From positions 62,001 to 126,000 of the forward strand of contig NZ_JAINZT010000006.1 of assembly GCF_020166515.1 (NCBI RefSeq): a DNA stretch of 64,000 bases. Direction: 5' to 3'. The translations under genes and the position numbers were made by a program. This document shows, in pieces, positions 1-9,494 of the stretch (its first letter is position 1; each line of letters begins with the position of its first letter). Origin of the DNA: Robertkochia flava (GTDB lineage Bacteria > Bacteroidota > Bacteroidia > Flavobacteriales > Flavobacteriaceae). The notes under the pieces were generated by a model that did not search any database, had not been told where the DNA came from, and saw only the letters and a list, made by a program, of their open reading frames with translations.

Positions 1-214
1 AGGTATCCTCATCTGATTCTTCCGTGGTATTGCTGAGCGTGCTCACCCCGACAGGTTCGGCGTTCTCCTCTTCTTCCTGCCCTGTTTGGGTTTCATCCTC
101 CACCTGGTCGGTCAGGGTCTCATTGTTGAAGTTCACATTCTGGTCATCGTCATTGCTACAGGCCGACAGCGTTATCCATGCGAATACCATCAGCCAACAT
201 CTACTACTTCTCAT
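1..214 (-). CDS. Small acidic lipoprotein, N-terminal part (runs off the left edge)
   Basis: I translated this from the minus strand; the gene starts with ATG at 214 and is still open at base 1, so only about 71 residues are visible. The start is a lipoprotein signal peptide: MRSSRCW, a short hydrophobic stretch, then LSAC with the lipid-acceptor Cys at about residue 19. After it comes SNDDDQN, an acidic stretch rich in D, E, Q, N and T without clear fold. The SNDDD tail after the Cys fits the lipoprotein export signal of surface-exposed Bacteroidota lipoproteins (family knowledge). Function cannot be assigned from this fragment. Its upstream side is the repeat-rich region to the right. Confidence 0.6.
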   Translation of the reverse strand, partial: MRSSRCWLMVFAWITLSACSNDDDQNVNFNNETLTDQVEDETQTGQEEEENAEPVGVSTLSNTTEESDEDT

Positions 215-1023
215 AATTTCTAAGTTAATTGGGTTAGATCAATACAAGTAGCAGGATTTTAAAAAGGTACAAAATGAGCCTGCTTACACTGTTAAGTCTG
301 TCCTATTTGTTTGTTAATTAACGTTTTAGGGAGGTGGGGAGATGGTGAGGCAGGGAGGTAAGGAGGTAAGGAGGTAAGGAGGTAAGGAGGTAAGGAGGTT
401 GAGAGTAGAGAATAGGGAGTAGGGAATGGAAAATGGTGAGTTGTGAATGATGAATTATGAATGGTGAATTCGCGGGATGGGTAACCTGACGCTTTTCGTC
501 ATTGCGAGCCAGGTGGCGAAGCAATCTTTTTTAGGGATGTGGGGATGTGGGGATATGGGGAGGTAGGTGGAGGTGTTTGTGAATGATGAATTATGAATGG
601 TGAATTATGAATGGTGAATTCACGGGATGGGTAACCTGACGCTTTTCGTCATTGCGAGCCAGTTGGCGAAGCAATCTTTTTAAGGGAAGTAGGGAAGTAG
701 GGATGTGGGGAGGTAGGTGGATGTGTTTATGAATGGTGAGATGTGAATGATGAATTATGAATGGTGAATTCGCGGGATGGGTAACCTGACGCTTTTCGTC
801 ATTGCGAAGGACCGAAAATTTAAAATACAGTAAGTGGCTGTTTTTAGTGAAGGAGTAAAGGGGTAAAGGGGTAAAGTGGTAAAGGGGTAAAGGAATGAAG
901 TGGTAAACCTGCCTGATATCCATCGATAATTTATCATCTATAATCTATCATTTCAGTTTCCGATAGATTCCCGTACCCATGTACCCCCGTACCTACGTAC
1001 CTTCATACCCTCGTACCCTGCAA
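215..1023. repeat. Non-coding repeat mosaic
   Basis: No gene is visible in these 809 bases. From about 355 to 400 there are some six units of GAGGTAAG. Three times (about 430-536, 580-685 and 730-810) the same composite follows: gtgaatgatgaattatgaatgg, a GCGGGATGGGTAACC block, then a GTCATTGCGAG hairpin element at 498, 647 and 799 (the third is truncated). Purine arrays of 8 bp (GGGATGTG, GGGGTAAA at 849-895) fill the spaces. The right end, 930-1023, switches to pyrimidine-rich arrays (TCTATAA, GTACCC). Open reading frames here (318-524, 591-923) read only repeat units and are not genes. Confidence 0.85.
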
Positions 1024-1551
1024 TCACCCCATAAACTCTTCCAGTTTTTCACCGTGTTCCTTTTTAAGGGCTTCATCAAGGATCACCTTCTGATCTGTAT
1101 CAAAGGTCTGATTGAAGGAGGGGAGGGAAAAGGTTTGTTCAATGTTACCACCGAATCGGGTAAGGGCGGTCTCTGCGTAGTTCCGGGAGCTCTGCGCCCC
1201 TCCGCGTCCGGGGGAAGTGCTCATCAGAAATACCTTTTTTCCCAGCATGAATTCCCGGTCGAATCGCGAGAGCCAGTCGATCAGGTTCTTGAAATAGGCG
1301 GAGGGGCCGCCGTTGTGCTCGTTCACCGAAAGGATGATGCGATCGGCAGAGCGGATCTCCTGGTGGAATTCCTTCAGGGAGTTCTTGAATCCGTCGTTCT
1401 TTTCGGCATCGGCACTGTACATGGGAAAAGGCATCCCCGACATATCGTACAGCTGGATGTCCTGATCCTCCAGCAGGGAGACCGTGTATTTAACGAGTTG
1501 GAAATTGATGGAGGTGGAGGAATTGCTCCCGGCGAAGGCGAGGATTTTCAT
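1024..1551 (-). CDS. NADPH-dependent FMN reductase family protein
   Basis: This 175-residue flavodoxin-like protein starts MKILAFAGSNSS; GSNSS at residues 9-13 is the usual phosphate-binding loop for FMN. The middle holds EHNGGPSAYFKNLIDWLSR, the typical E-(H/Y)-N-G-x-P-x-x-x-K-N-x-x-D-W motif of the family, and SPGRGG further on. The length matches NAD(P)H-dependent quinone/azo reductases (about 180 residues). It would pass electrons from NAD(P)H through FMN to quinones or similar acceptors in the cytoplasm; the real substrate is unknown. It stands alone, with repeat mosaics on both sides and no operon partner. The overlapping plus-strand frame at 979-1575 is its shadow. Confidence 0.85.
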   Translation of the reverse strand: MKILAFAGSNSSTSINFQLVKYTVSLLEDQDIQLYDMSGMPFPMYSADAEKNDGFKNSLKEFHQEIRSADRIILSVNEHNGGPSAYFKNLIDWLSRFDREFMLGKKVFLMSTSPGRGGAQSSRNYAETALTRFGGNIEQTFSLPSFNQTFDTDQKVILDEALKKEHGEKLEEFMG

Positions 1552-2410
<859 letters not shown>

Positions 2411-3817
2411 ATGAAAACCTACGATGTAGCCGTAATCGGCTCCGGACCCGGAGGGTATGTGGCAGCCATTCGCTGCGCCCAGCTGGGAATGAAGACTGCA
2501 ATCATTGAGAAATACGATACCCTTGGAGGAACCTGCCTGAATGTGGGCTGTATCCCTTCAAAGGCCCTGTTGGATTCTTCCCACCACTATGAGGATGCGG
2601 TAAAGCATTTTGAAGAGCACGGGATCGAAATTCCCGGGGAGGTGAAGGTAAACCTGGAAAAAATGATCGCCCGTAAAAACGGGGTAGTGGATCAGACCAC
2701 CAAAGGGATCAACTTCCTGATGGATAAGAATAAGATTGATGTGTATCACGGACTCGGATCGTTTGCCGATGCCACCCATATCGATATCGCTAAAAATGAC
2801 GGGGAGAAAGAACAGATCGAAGCGAAAAAGACGATCATCGCCACGGGATCAAAACCTTCCAGTCTTCCCTTTATCGAACTCGATAAGGAACGTGTGATCA
2901 CCTCTACCGAAGCCCTTTCCCTGAAAGAGGTTCCCGAACACATGATCGTGATCGGAGGCGGGGTAATCGGACTGGAACTCGGACAGGTGTACAGTCGCCT
3001 TGGAGCCAAGGTTTCTGTAGTGGAATATATGGACCGCATTATTCCAACCATGGATGCAGCGCTTTCCAAGGAACTCACCAAGGTGTTTAAGAAGGCCGGG
3101 ATCAAGTTCTATACCTCTCACAAGGTGAAAGAAGTTACCCGAGACGGGAAGAAGGTGACCGTAAAAGCAGACGATAAAAAGGGAAAAGAAGTGGTACTCG
3201 AAGGCGATTATGTGCTGGTTTCAGTAGGTCGCCGTCCGTATACCGACGGACTCAACCTGGAAGCTGCAGGGGTGAAGATGAACGACCGCGGACAGGTGGA
3301 AGTGAACGATCACCTGCAAACCAACGTTTCCAACATCTACGCTATCGGAGATGTGATCAAAGGGGCTATGCTGGCCCATAAGGCTGAGGAAGAAGGGGTA
3401 ATGGTTGCTGAGATCATGGCAGGTCAGAAACCGCATATCGACTACAACCTGATTCCGGGAGTGGTATATACCTGGCCGGAAGTGGCTTCTGTTGGGAAAA
3501 CCGAAGAAGAACTGAAGGATGCAGGAGTAAAATATAAAAGCGGACAATTCCCGATGCGTGCCCTTGGACGTTCAAGAGCGTCTATGGATACAGACGGATT
3601 CGTGAAGATCCTTGCCGACGCCGAAACCGATGAGGTGCTTGGAGTTCATATGATCGGAGCGCGTACTGCCGACCTGATCGCGGAGGCTGTAACCGCAATG
3701 GAGTTCCGCGCCAGTGCCGAGGATATCTCCAGAATGAGTCATGCCCACCCCACCTATGCGGAGGCAGTGAAAGAAGCTGCATTGGCCGCCACGGAGGATC
3801 GTGCACTGCATATCTAA
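2411..3817 (+). CDS. lpdA: Dihydrolipoyl dehydrogenase (E3), paralogue 1
   Basis: This 468-residue flavoprotein disulfide reductase has the FAD motif GSGPGG (residues 10-15), the redox-active pair C42/C47 in GGTCLNVGCIPSKALL, the second dinucleotide motif VIGGGVIGLELG, and the C-terminal His-Glu pair H446/E451 in HAHPTYAE. All catalytic features of lipoamide dehydrogenase are there. It reoxidises dihydrolipoamide on the E2 subunits of pyruvate, 2-oxoglutarate or branched-chain 2-oxoacid dehydrogenase and on glycine cleavage H protein. C-L-N-V-G-C is the form usual in 2-oxoglutarate / mitochondrial-type E3. No E1 or E2 gene is nearby, and a second paralogue lies at 6096-7487. It has its own promoter and terminator, so it is a one-gene unit. 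Confidence 0.95.
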   Translation: MKTYDVAVIGSGPGGYVAAIRCAQLGMKTAIIEKYDTLGGTCLNVGCIPSKALLDSSHHYEDAVKHFEEHGIEIPGEVKVNLEKMIARKNGVVDQTTKGINFLMDKNKIDVYHGLGSFADATHIDIAKNDGEKEQIEAKKTIIATGSKPSSLPFIELDKERVITSTEALSLKEVPEHMIVIGGGVIGLELGQVYSRLGAKVSVVEYMDRIIPTMDAALSKELTKVFKKAGIKFYTSHKVKEVTRDGKKVTVKADDKKGKEVVLEGDYVLVSVGRRPYTDGLNLEAAGVKMNDRGQVEVNDHLQTNVSNIYAIGDVIKGAMLAHKAEEEGVMVAEIMAGQKPHIDYNLIPGVVYTWPEVASVGKTEEELKDAGVKYKSGQFPMRALGRSRASMDTDGFVKILADAETDEVLGVHMIGARTADLIAEAVTAMEFRASAEDISRMSHAHPTYAEAVKEAALAATEDRALHI

Positions 3818-3852
3818 TGACCTGAGATCCTGTTTAGAGGATGATAATATGA

Positions 3853-3885
3853 AAAGCCGCTTCCATTATGGAGGCGGTTTTTTTT
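3853..3885 (+). terminator. Intrinsic terminator after lpd paralogue 1
   Basis: An 8 bp stem (CCGCTTCC with GGAGGCGG, one G-U pair), a short ATTAT loop and a run of eight T lie 36 bases after the lpd stop. Confidence 0.8.
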
Positions 3886-3940
3886 GGGGGGTACAGAGGT
3901 TACAAGGGTTACAGAGGTTACAAGGGTTACGGAAGATGGA
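3886..3940. repeat. 9 bp tandem repeat
   Basis: About five units alternate between GGTTACAAG and GGTTACAGA right after the lpd terminator. The array is purine-rich on the + strand, so it reads purine-rich when leaving lpd. The rest of the gap to 3991 holds CCCGCCCTAAAGGGAGG, a small palindrome whose counterpart (CCACCCTTTAGGGAGGGG) sits just past the other end of the DUF559 gene. Confidence 0.7.
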
Positions 3941-3991
3941 TAAAGACGATGGTGAAATTATGCACTTCATGGTTTTCCTCTTTTCCCCGCC

Positions 3992-4402
3992 CTAAAGGGA
4001 GGAGGAAAAACCAGGTTTTATCAATGTAATTAGGATAGCCTTTACTTTCTCTGCATTATTCAGGACCATGCGATTTGTAAACCTAATGACTTTAAGGTCA
4101 TAGGATTCAAGATAGGTAGTTCTTTCCCGGTCAGCAAGAATCTGTTCATTTGAACTATGGTATGGCCCGTCAACTTCAATTACCATTTTTAAACTATGGG
4201 AATAAAAGTCCAAAATGTAAATACCCAAAGGATGCTGGCATCTGAAGTTATAGGAATCAAAAGGTGGACTGTCCAGGATCGCTTTTAAGCATTTTTCAGC
4301 CTTAGTTAGATTTTTTCTTAGTTGCTGAGCTTTGAGAAATGTTTCTGGTTTAGCTCCCTTCGACATACTCAGATCGTGATAAGGTTGTTCTGTTTTTTTC
4401 AT
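3992..4402 (-). CDS. DUF559 (Vsr-like endonuclease fold) protein
   Basis: The 136 residues contain the DUF559 core: LRKNLTKAEKCLKAIL, then FRCQHPLGIYILDFYSHSLKMVIEVDGPYH and RTTYLESYDLKVIRFTNRMVL. D (in LDFYS) and E-V-D (in VIEVDG) sit where the restriction-endonuclease-like fold carries its metal ligands. Such proteins resemble the Vsr nuclease, but their real job is mostly unknown. The gene stands alone between two CCCTWWAGGGAGG palindromes (about 3990 and 4432) inside repeat-rich DNA, which suggests a small mobile cargo gene (inference). The 132 bases to the next gene hold the right-hand palindrome and nothing else that I can name. Confidence 0.8.
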   Translation of the reverse strand: MKKTEQPYHDLSMSKGAKPETFLKAQQLRKNLTKAEKCLKAILDSPPFDSYNFRCQHPLGIYILDFYSHSLKMVIEVDGPYHSSNEQILADRERTTYLESYDLKVIRFTNRMVLNNAEKVKAILITLIKPGFSSSL

Positions 4403-4534
4403 TTACTGAGGTTCTTGGAAAATCCATTTCCACCCTTTAGGGAGGGGAAATGAAATGGATTTTCTTTAGTATGCTTTTAATTAATTTAGAGTTGGATTAT
4501 TTCTCTTCCCGCTTCACCCATCTCGTATGTACCT

Positions 4535-4918
4535 TCACGAAATATCATTAAACCTCGTCTTCTCAATGGTCCGTTTAACCAGGAATATCTGAAGCCTCAG
4601 GGGTTTGATCTGGTTGTCGATGATTTTACGCGGTGTTTGTAGTCCGAGGTCGGAAAGGATGCCGAGCTGTGCTTTTAAGGCATAGAGATACGAATTGGCC
4701 TGGTCGAGGTAGTAAATGAACTCTGCTTCTGAGGTGGCCTTTTTACTGCCTTTTGCCAGGGAGGCCGGGACTTCAACAACGGTTTTCTTTATTAAGGCGC
4801 ATAAATGGAATTCTTCTGGGGAAGGAAGGATGGAGAGCAGTCTGTAAACCGATTGTACCAGCTCGATGCTGGGTTTCCAGACGGGGAGGTCCCTGTGATT
4901 TTTGTAATTGTGGATCAT
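4535..4918 (-). CDS. Four-helix bundle protein (23S rRNA intervening-sequence family)
   Basis: The 127-residue protein has the family features: an N-terminal DLPVWKPSIELVQSVYRL helix, PSPEEFHLCALIKKTVVEVPASLAKG, then SEAEFIYYLDQANSYLYALKAQL and a final amphipathic helix. Relatives are encoded in intervening sequences of 23S rRNA genes and, more often in Bacteroidota, alone in intergenic DNA. They form pentameric four-helix bundles of unknown role (family knowledge). It follows the DUF559 gene upstream on the same strand, 132 bases away. Like its neighbour it sits in repeat DNA between the two lpd genes. Confidence 0.85.
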   Translation of the reverse strand: MIHNYKNHRDLPVWKPSIELVQSVYRLLSILPSPEEFHLCALIKKTVVEVPASLAKGSKKATSEAEFIYYLDQANSYLYALKAQLGILSDLGLQTPRKIIDNQIKPLRLQIFLVKRTIEKTRFNDIS

Positions 4919-6095
4919 AAAGGGAGGGATTTGTTGTTAGATTGTTCTAATAAATATAGTAAATATTCTATATACAGAGTTGGTTTTGTAATAATTTTTT
5001 GATGTAAGTAGCTGATTAAGTGGGTTTTTGGTCTTTCGGTTGGCTTTTGCAAGCGGGGTAATGAACCGGTATCCCGAAAACGACTGACCATTTTTACTGC
5101 AGTGCATTCGGATGGGAGGTAGGGGATTTTTGATGATAGATGATAGATTATAAATTATAGATGGTTGAATCGCTATTAGCTTAACAATTTTTCTACTATG
5201 CCTATTCACTTATTCACCTATTTACCCATTTACCTATTTACCCATTTACCTATTAGCTCCCCTGCTGTAATTGCGAGCCCGGGGGCGAAGCCATCTTTTT
5301 AAGGGATGTAGGGATGTAGGGATGTGGGGAGGTAGGGAGTAGGGAGAAGAGAATAGAGAGTAGTGAAGGAGTTAAGGGATTATGGATTATAAATTATAGA
5401 TGGTTGAATCGCAATATGCTTAACAACCCTGCCTGCCGGCAGGTTTATTACTTTGCCTATTCACCTATTCACCTATTCACCTATTCGCCCATTTACCTAT
5501 TTGCCAATTTACCTATTAGGCCCCCCGCTTTCATTGAGAGCCCTGGGACGAAGCAATCTTTTTAAGGGATGTAGGGATGTGGGGAGGTAGGGAGTAGGGA
5601 GAAGAAAATAGAGAATAGAGAGTAGTGAAGGAGTTAAGGGATTATGGAGTATAAATTATAGATGGTTGAATCGCAATATGCTTAACAACTTTATTACTTT
5701 GCCTATTTGCCTATTCGCCTATTTACCCATTTACCTATTTACCCATTTACCTATTTGCTCACCTGCTTCCTGGGATGAAACAATATCTTAAAGAGCGTAG
5801 AGAATGGAGAGTAGTTCAGGGGGAAATGGAAAACAGATAAATTTCCTTAATACTACTGAGAATACTGTATTGTATTAGTTGTTAGTTTCTATTTGTTGGT
5901 AATTTCTTTTTATCCAACTCAAACTCAAACTCAAACTCAAACTCCCGACCTACCGTGCTGCGCACAGGCAGGCAAGCTCCCGACTCACCACTAACAACTA
6001 ACAACTAACAATTAACAACCAAAACTCCCTTAGCATCTTCCCCAAATAATCACTAAATTCGTACCCGCAAAAAACTGACAATTAAATTTTACGAT
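4919..6095. repeat. Non-coding repeat mosaic before lpd paralogue 2
   Basis: I see no gene in these 1177 bases. A composite of about 260 bp occurs at least twice (about 5270-5530 and 5530-5760): ATTGCGAGCC hairpin element, GGGATGTA purine units, GAGTTAAGGGATTATGGATTATAAATTATAGATGG-type AT-rich units, TTGAATCGCAATATGCTTAACAA, and CCTATTCA / CCTATTTA pyrimidine units. At 5920-5945 there are five AAACTC hexamers, then the CTACCGTGCTGCGCACAGGCAGG element (5949-5975) and ACTAACA 7-mers to about 6025. No clear promoter is visible before lpd at 6096. Confidence 0.8.
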
Positions 6096-7487
6096 ATGAG
6101 TAAATATGACGTAATCGTTTTAGGAAGCGGACCCGGAGGCTATGTAACCGCTATCAGGGCTTCGCAACTCGGATTCAAGACCGCCGTGGTAGAGAAGGAA
6201 AGCCTCGGGGGCGTATGTTTAAACTGGGGGTGTATACCTACCAAAGCATTACTGAAATCGGCCCAGGTATTTGAGTACCTGAAGCACGCCGACGATTACG
6301 GACTCACCGTAAAAAGTTATGACAAGGACTTTGACAAGGTGGTGAAACGCAGCCGTGGGGTTGCCGATGGAATGAGCAAGGGGGTTCAGTTCCTGATGAA
6401 AAAGAATAAGATCGATGTTTTGGAAGGATTCGGGAAACTGAAGCCAGGAAAGAAGCTCGATGTAAAAGGTGCAGACGGAAAAACCACCGAATACAGCGCA
6501 GACCATATTATTATTGCCACCGGAGCACGTTCCCGTGAGCTTCCCAGCCTTCCGCAGGACGGGAAAAAGGTGATCGGGTACCGCGAGGCCATGACCCTTC
6601 CCAAGCAACCTAAAAAGATGATCGTTGTAGGTAGCGGGGCTATCGGGATGGAGTTCGCTTACTTCTACAACTCCATGGGTACAGAGGTAACCGTGGTGGA
6701 ATTCATGCCTAATGTGGTTCCAGTGGAAGATGAAGAAATTTCAAAACAACTGGAGCGCAGCTTTAAGAAATCTGGTATCAAGGTGATGACCTCTGCAGAG
6801 GTAACCAAGGTGGATACCTCCGGTTCGGGCGTTAAAGCTACCGTTAAGACCAAAAAAGGAGAAGAGATTATTGAGGCCGATATCGTGCTTAGTGCAGTGG
6901 GGATCAAAACCAATATTGAGGGAATCGGACTGGAAGACGTAGGTATTGCTACCGACAGGGATAAGATCCTGGTAAACGATTTCTATCAGACCAACATTCC
7001 CGGATACTACGCCATTGGTGACGTTACTCCCGGACAGGCCCTGGCCCACGTAGCATCGGCTGAAGGGATCCTTTGTGTGGAGAAGATCAAAGGCATGCAC
7101 GTAGAGCCTATCGATTATAACAACATCCCTGGATGTACCTATTGTATGCCGGAAATTGCCTCTGTAGGATATACCGAAAAGGCGGCTAAGGAAGCCGGAT
7201 ATGATATTAAAGTAGGGAAATTCCCATTCTCAGCCAGTGGTAAGGCCAAGGCCGGAGGAAATGCTGACGGGTTCGTAAAGGTGATCTTCGATGCCAAATA
7301 CGGCGAGTGGCTCGGTTGCCATATGATCGGAGCCGGGGTTACCGATATGATCGCTGAAGCTGTTGTAGCCAGAAAACTGGAAACCACAGGACACGAGATC
7401 CTGAAGGCAGTACACCCACACCCAACCATGAGTGAGGCCGTAATGGAAGCCGTTGCTGCCGCTTACGATGAGGTGATCCACTTGTAG
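6096..7487 (+). CDS. lpdA: Dihydrolipoyl dehydrogenase (E3), paralogue 2
   Basis: This is a 463-residue E3 with GSGPGG (residues 10-15), redox Cys pair C41/C46 in GGVCLNWGCIPTKALL, GSGAIGMEFAYFY as NAD motif, and H442/E447 in PHPTMSE. It is complete and catalytically intact. The C-L-N-W-G-C form is common in E3 enzymes of pyruvate and branched-chain dehydrogenases of Gram-positives, Bacteroidota and cyanobacteria. It differs widely from the other copy at 2411, so this is not a recent duplication; the two probably serve different 2-oxoacid complexes (inference). No E1/E2 genes are nearby. Confidence 0.94.
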   Translation: MSKYDVIVLGSGPGGYVTAIRASQLGFKTAVVEKESLGGVCLNWGCIPTKALLKSAQVFEYLKHADDYGLTVKSYDKDFDKVVKRSRGVADGMSKGVQFLMKKNKIDVLEGFGKLKPGKKLDVKGADGKTTEYSADHIIIATGARSRELPSLPQDGKKVIGYREAMTLPKQPKKMIVVGSGAIGMEFAYFYNSMGTEVTVVEFMPNVVPVEDEEISKQLERSFKKSGIKVMTSAEVTKVDTSGSGVKATVKTKKGEEIIEADIVLSAVGIKTNIEGIGLEDVGIATDRDKILVNDFYQTNIPGYYAIGDVTPGQALAHVASAEGILCVEKIKGMHVEPIDYNNIPGCTYCMPEIASVGYTEKAAKEAGYDIKVGKFPFSASGKAKAGGNADGFVKVIFDAKYGEWLGCHMIGAGVTDMIAEAVVARKLETTGHEILKAVHPHPTMSEAVMEAVAAAYDEVIHL

Positions 7488-7566
7488 TCCGGTAAGCCTG
7501 TAAATACTAAAGTATCAGCAAGGATAATCCGCTGGATAAACCCTCCGCATATAAAATAAATAGAAT

Positions 7567-7599
7567 CCACTTCTTCCTTTTGGGAGGGGTGGTTTTTTT
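7567..7599 (+). terminator. Intrinsic terminator after lpd paralogue 2
   Basis: CCACTTCTTCC pairs with GGGAGGGGTGG, using several G-U pairs, around a TTTT loop, and a run of seven T follows. Confidence 0.7.
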
Positions 7600-8645
7600 C
7601 TTTAGGGTACGGGGGTACGAGGTAGGGGATTATAGATTATTGATTATAGATTATAGATGGTTGAATCGCTTTAGACTTAATAACTTTACCTATTTACCTA
7701 CCTGACTGCCGTCATTGCGAGGAGGCCTTCGGGCGACGTGGCAATCTCTTGAACAAGTGTAGGAGTTAAGGGATTATTGATGATAGATTATAGATGGATG
7801 CCGGGGCTGCTTCATCTTTACAACTTCACAACTTCACAATTTCACAACTTTACGTCTTTACGCCTTTGCCTATTCACCTATTTGCCTATTTACCCACATT
7901 CGGGGAAAGGGATTATAGATGGTTGAATCGCTTTAGACTTAATAACTTTACCCATTTACCTATTTACCTAATTACCTATTTACCTATTTACCTATTCACC
8001 TATTCGCTCACCTGCTGCCATTGCGGGCCCGGGGCGAAGGAATCTGTTAGTTTGGTGACGGGTTACGGGGTTACGGAGTTACGAGGTAGGGGATTATAGA
8101 TTATTGATTATAGATTATAGATGGTTGAATCGCTTTAGACTTAATAACTTCACCTATTTACCTACCTGACTGCCGTCATTGCGAGGAGGCCTTCGGGCGA
8201 CGTGGCAATCTCTTGAACAAGTGTAGGAGTTAAGGGATTATTGATGATAGATTATATATGGATGCCGGGGCTGCTTCATCTTTACAACTTCACGACTTTA
8301 CGTCTTTACGCCTTTGCCTATTCACCTATTTGCCTATTTACCCACATTCGGGGAAAGGGATTATAGATGCTTGAATCGCTTTAGACTTAATAACTTTACC
8401 CATTTACCCATTTACCCATTTACCTATTCACCTATTCACCTATTAGCCACCTGCTGCCATTGCGGGCCCGGGGCGAAGGAATCTGTTAGTTTAGTGACGG
8501 GTTACGGGTTACGAAGGTACGAGGTAGGGGATTATGGATTATTGATGATAGATTATAGATGGTTGAATCGTTTTAGACTTAATAACTTTACCTATTTACC
8601 TATTTACCCATTTACCTATCCACCTATTCGCTCACCTGTTACCAT
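7600..8645. repeat. Repeat mosaic with a tandem duplication of about 460 bp
   Basis: A block starting GGGGATTATAGATTATTGAT at about 7626 returns almost unchanged at 8090 and, in part, at 8528. Each copy holds the AT-rich GATTATAGAT units, TTGAATCGCTTTAGACTTAATAACTT, CCTATTTA units, a GTCATTGCGAGGAGGCC hairpin element ending GGCAATCTC (about 7711 and 8176), and a second shorter hairpin (CCATTGCGGGCCCGGGG, about 8016 and 8455). Single-base differences separate the copies. Frames at 7794-8099 and 8314-8700 read repeat units and are not genes. Confidence 0.85.
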
Positions 8646-8672
8646 AAAAAAACCCGGGAGGTTATCCCGGGA
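8646..8672 (-). terminator. Intrinsic terminator of the PepSY-like gene
   Basis: On the minus strand a 7 bp stem CCCGGGA / TCCCGGG with a 5-base loop is followed by seven T. It lies about 50 bases past the stop at 8720. Confidence 0.8.
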
Positions 8673-8719
8673 TCTTTGTTTACAAGGTGGTTGTTCATAA
8701 ACCCTTGTTCAACGTAAAC

Positions 8720-9220
8720 TTACATAAAATTACCGTCCTGGTCAACTTTTACTTTCACAACCTGGTCGCCGTTCATCAGGGTGATCTTATACCCCTTATG
8801 ATTCATGCCCTTCTTGTCGTGGTAGGTCACCTTGAAGGCATTTTCGGTCATCACCCAGTTGGGAAAGCGCTCTACAACAGCGTCTCTAACCGCGTCTGGT
8901 AATCTCGTGTTCTCGAATTTTTCAATGGTACGTACGATGTTTCCGTCTTTGTCATATGCGGCAACGATCTTGCCGTCCGGAATGTAAAAGGAAACCGTAT
9001 AAGTATCGTATGAATCATCGTATATATCGGAATGCTTTATGTCGTAATTGGCAACTTTCTGCTCCAGCATCTTTACCGGAACTGCGGCCTGCTGATTGTC
9101 TACAGACTGCAGATATTTATAGTTTACAGGCGTTACGACCACTTCAGATAACTCTATATCCTGTGCCATCAAAGGGACGGTCACTCCCAGCATCATTAAA
9201 CCTAGCAATAACTTTTTCAT
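8720..9220 (-). CDS. Secreted PepSY-like (DUF2874) protein
   Basis: The 166-residue protein starts with a signal peptide (MKKLLLGLMMLGVTVPLMAQ, cleavage after about residue 19). The body has the pattern of PepSY-like beta-lactamase-inhibitor-type domains: FYIPDGKIVAAYDKDGNIVRTIEKFENTRLPDAVRDAVVERFPNW in pieces, then YKITLMNGDQVVKVKVDQDGNF. Such periplasmic proteins are common in Bacteroidota and have no firmly known function. It is monocistronic, with its own terminator. The 274 bases between it and menI hold no gene. Confidence 0.75.
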   Translation of the reverse strand: MKKLLLGLMMLGVTVPLMAQDIELSEVVVTPVNYKYLQSVDNQQAAVPVKMLEQKVANYDIKHSDIYDDSYDTYTVSFYIPDGKIVAAYDKDGNIVRTIEKFENTRLPDAVRDAVVERFPNWVMTENAFKVTYHDKKGMNHKGYKITLMNGDQVVKVKVDQDGNFM

Positions 9221-9494
9221 CGTTGTATATTTAATTGGTTAACAGTCTTTTAAATTATTAAAATCATTCCGATGAAATCCTGACCGCCGTCATTATTCGA
9301 TTGATTATGTGAAAGTTGGATGATTCGTTGCAGGATTGTTATGATAGTATTTGTAAGGTTATTTTGTATACCGTTTGAAAGATAGGCTTTACACATTTTT
9401 GGCAGATGCGTTTGCGCTTTTCCCGGAAAGATTTCGGGATGGGAAAACATCCTTTTACTTTGATTTGTATTTTTACAGCTAAATCTCCTGTACA

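Noticed and set aside
318-937. Open reading frames on the minus strand rich in PLYPFT / YLLTSLPP repeats
   Set aside because: They are translations of 8 bp and 7 bp tandem DNA repeats, occur in overlapping frames and have no start context or protein-like composition.
7794-8700. Frames encoding repeated HLPIYLITYLPIYLFTY segments, resembling membrane proteins
   Set aside because: The hydrophobic look comes from CCTATTTA units; the two frames are copies created by the tandem duplication of non-coding DNA.
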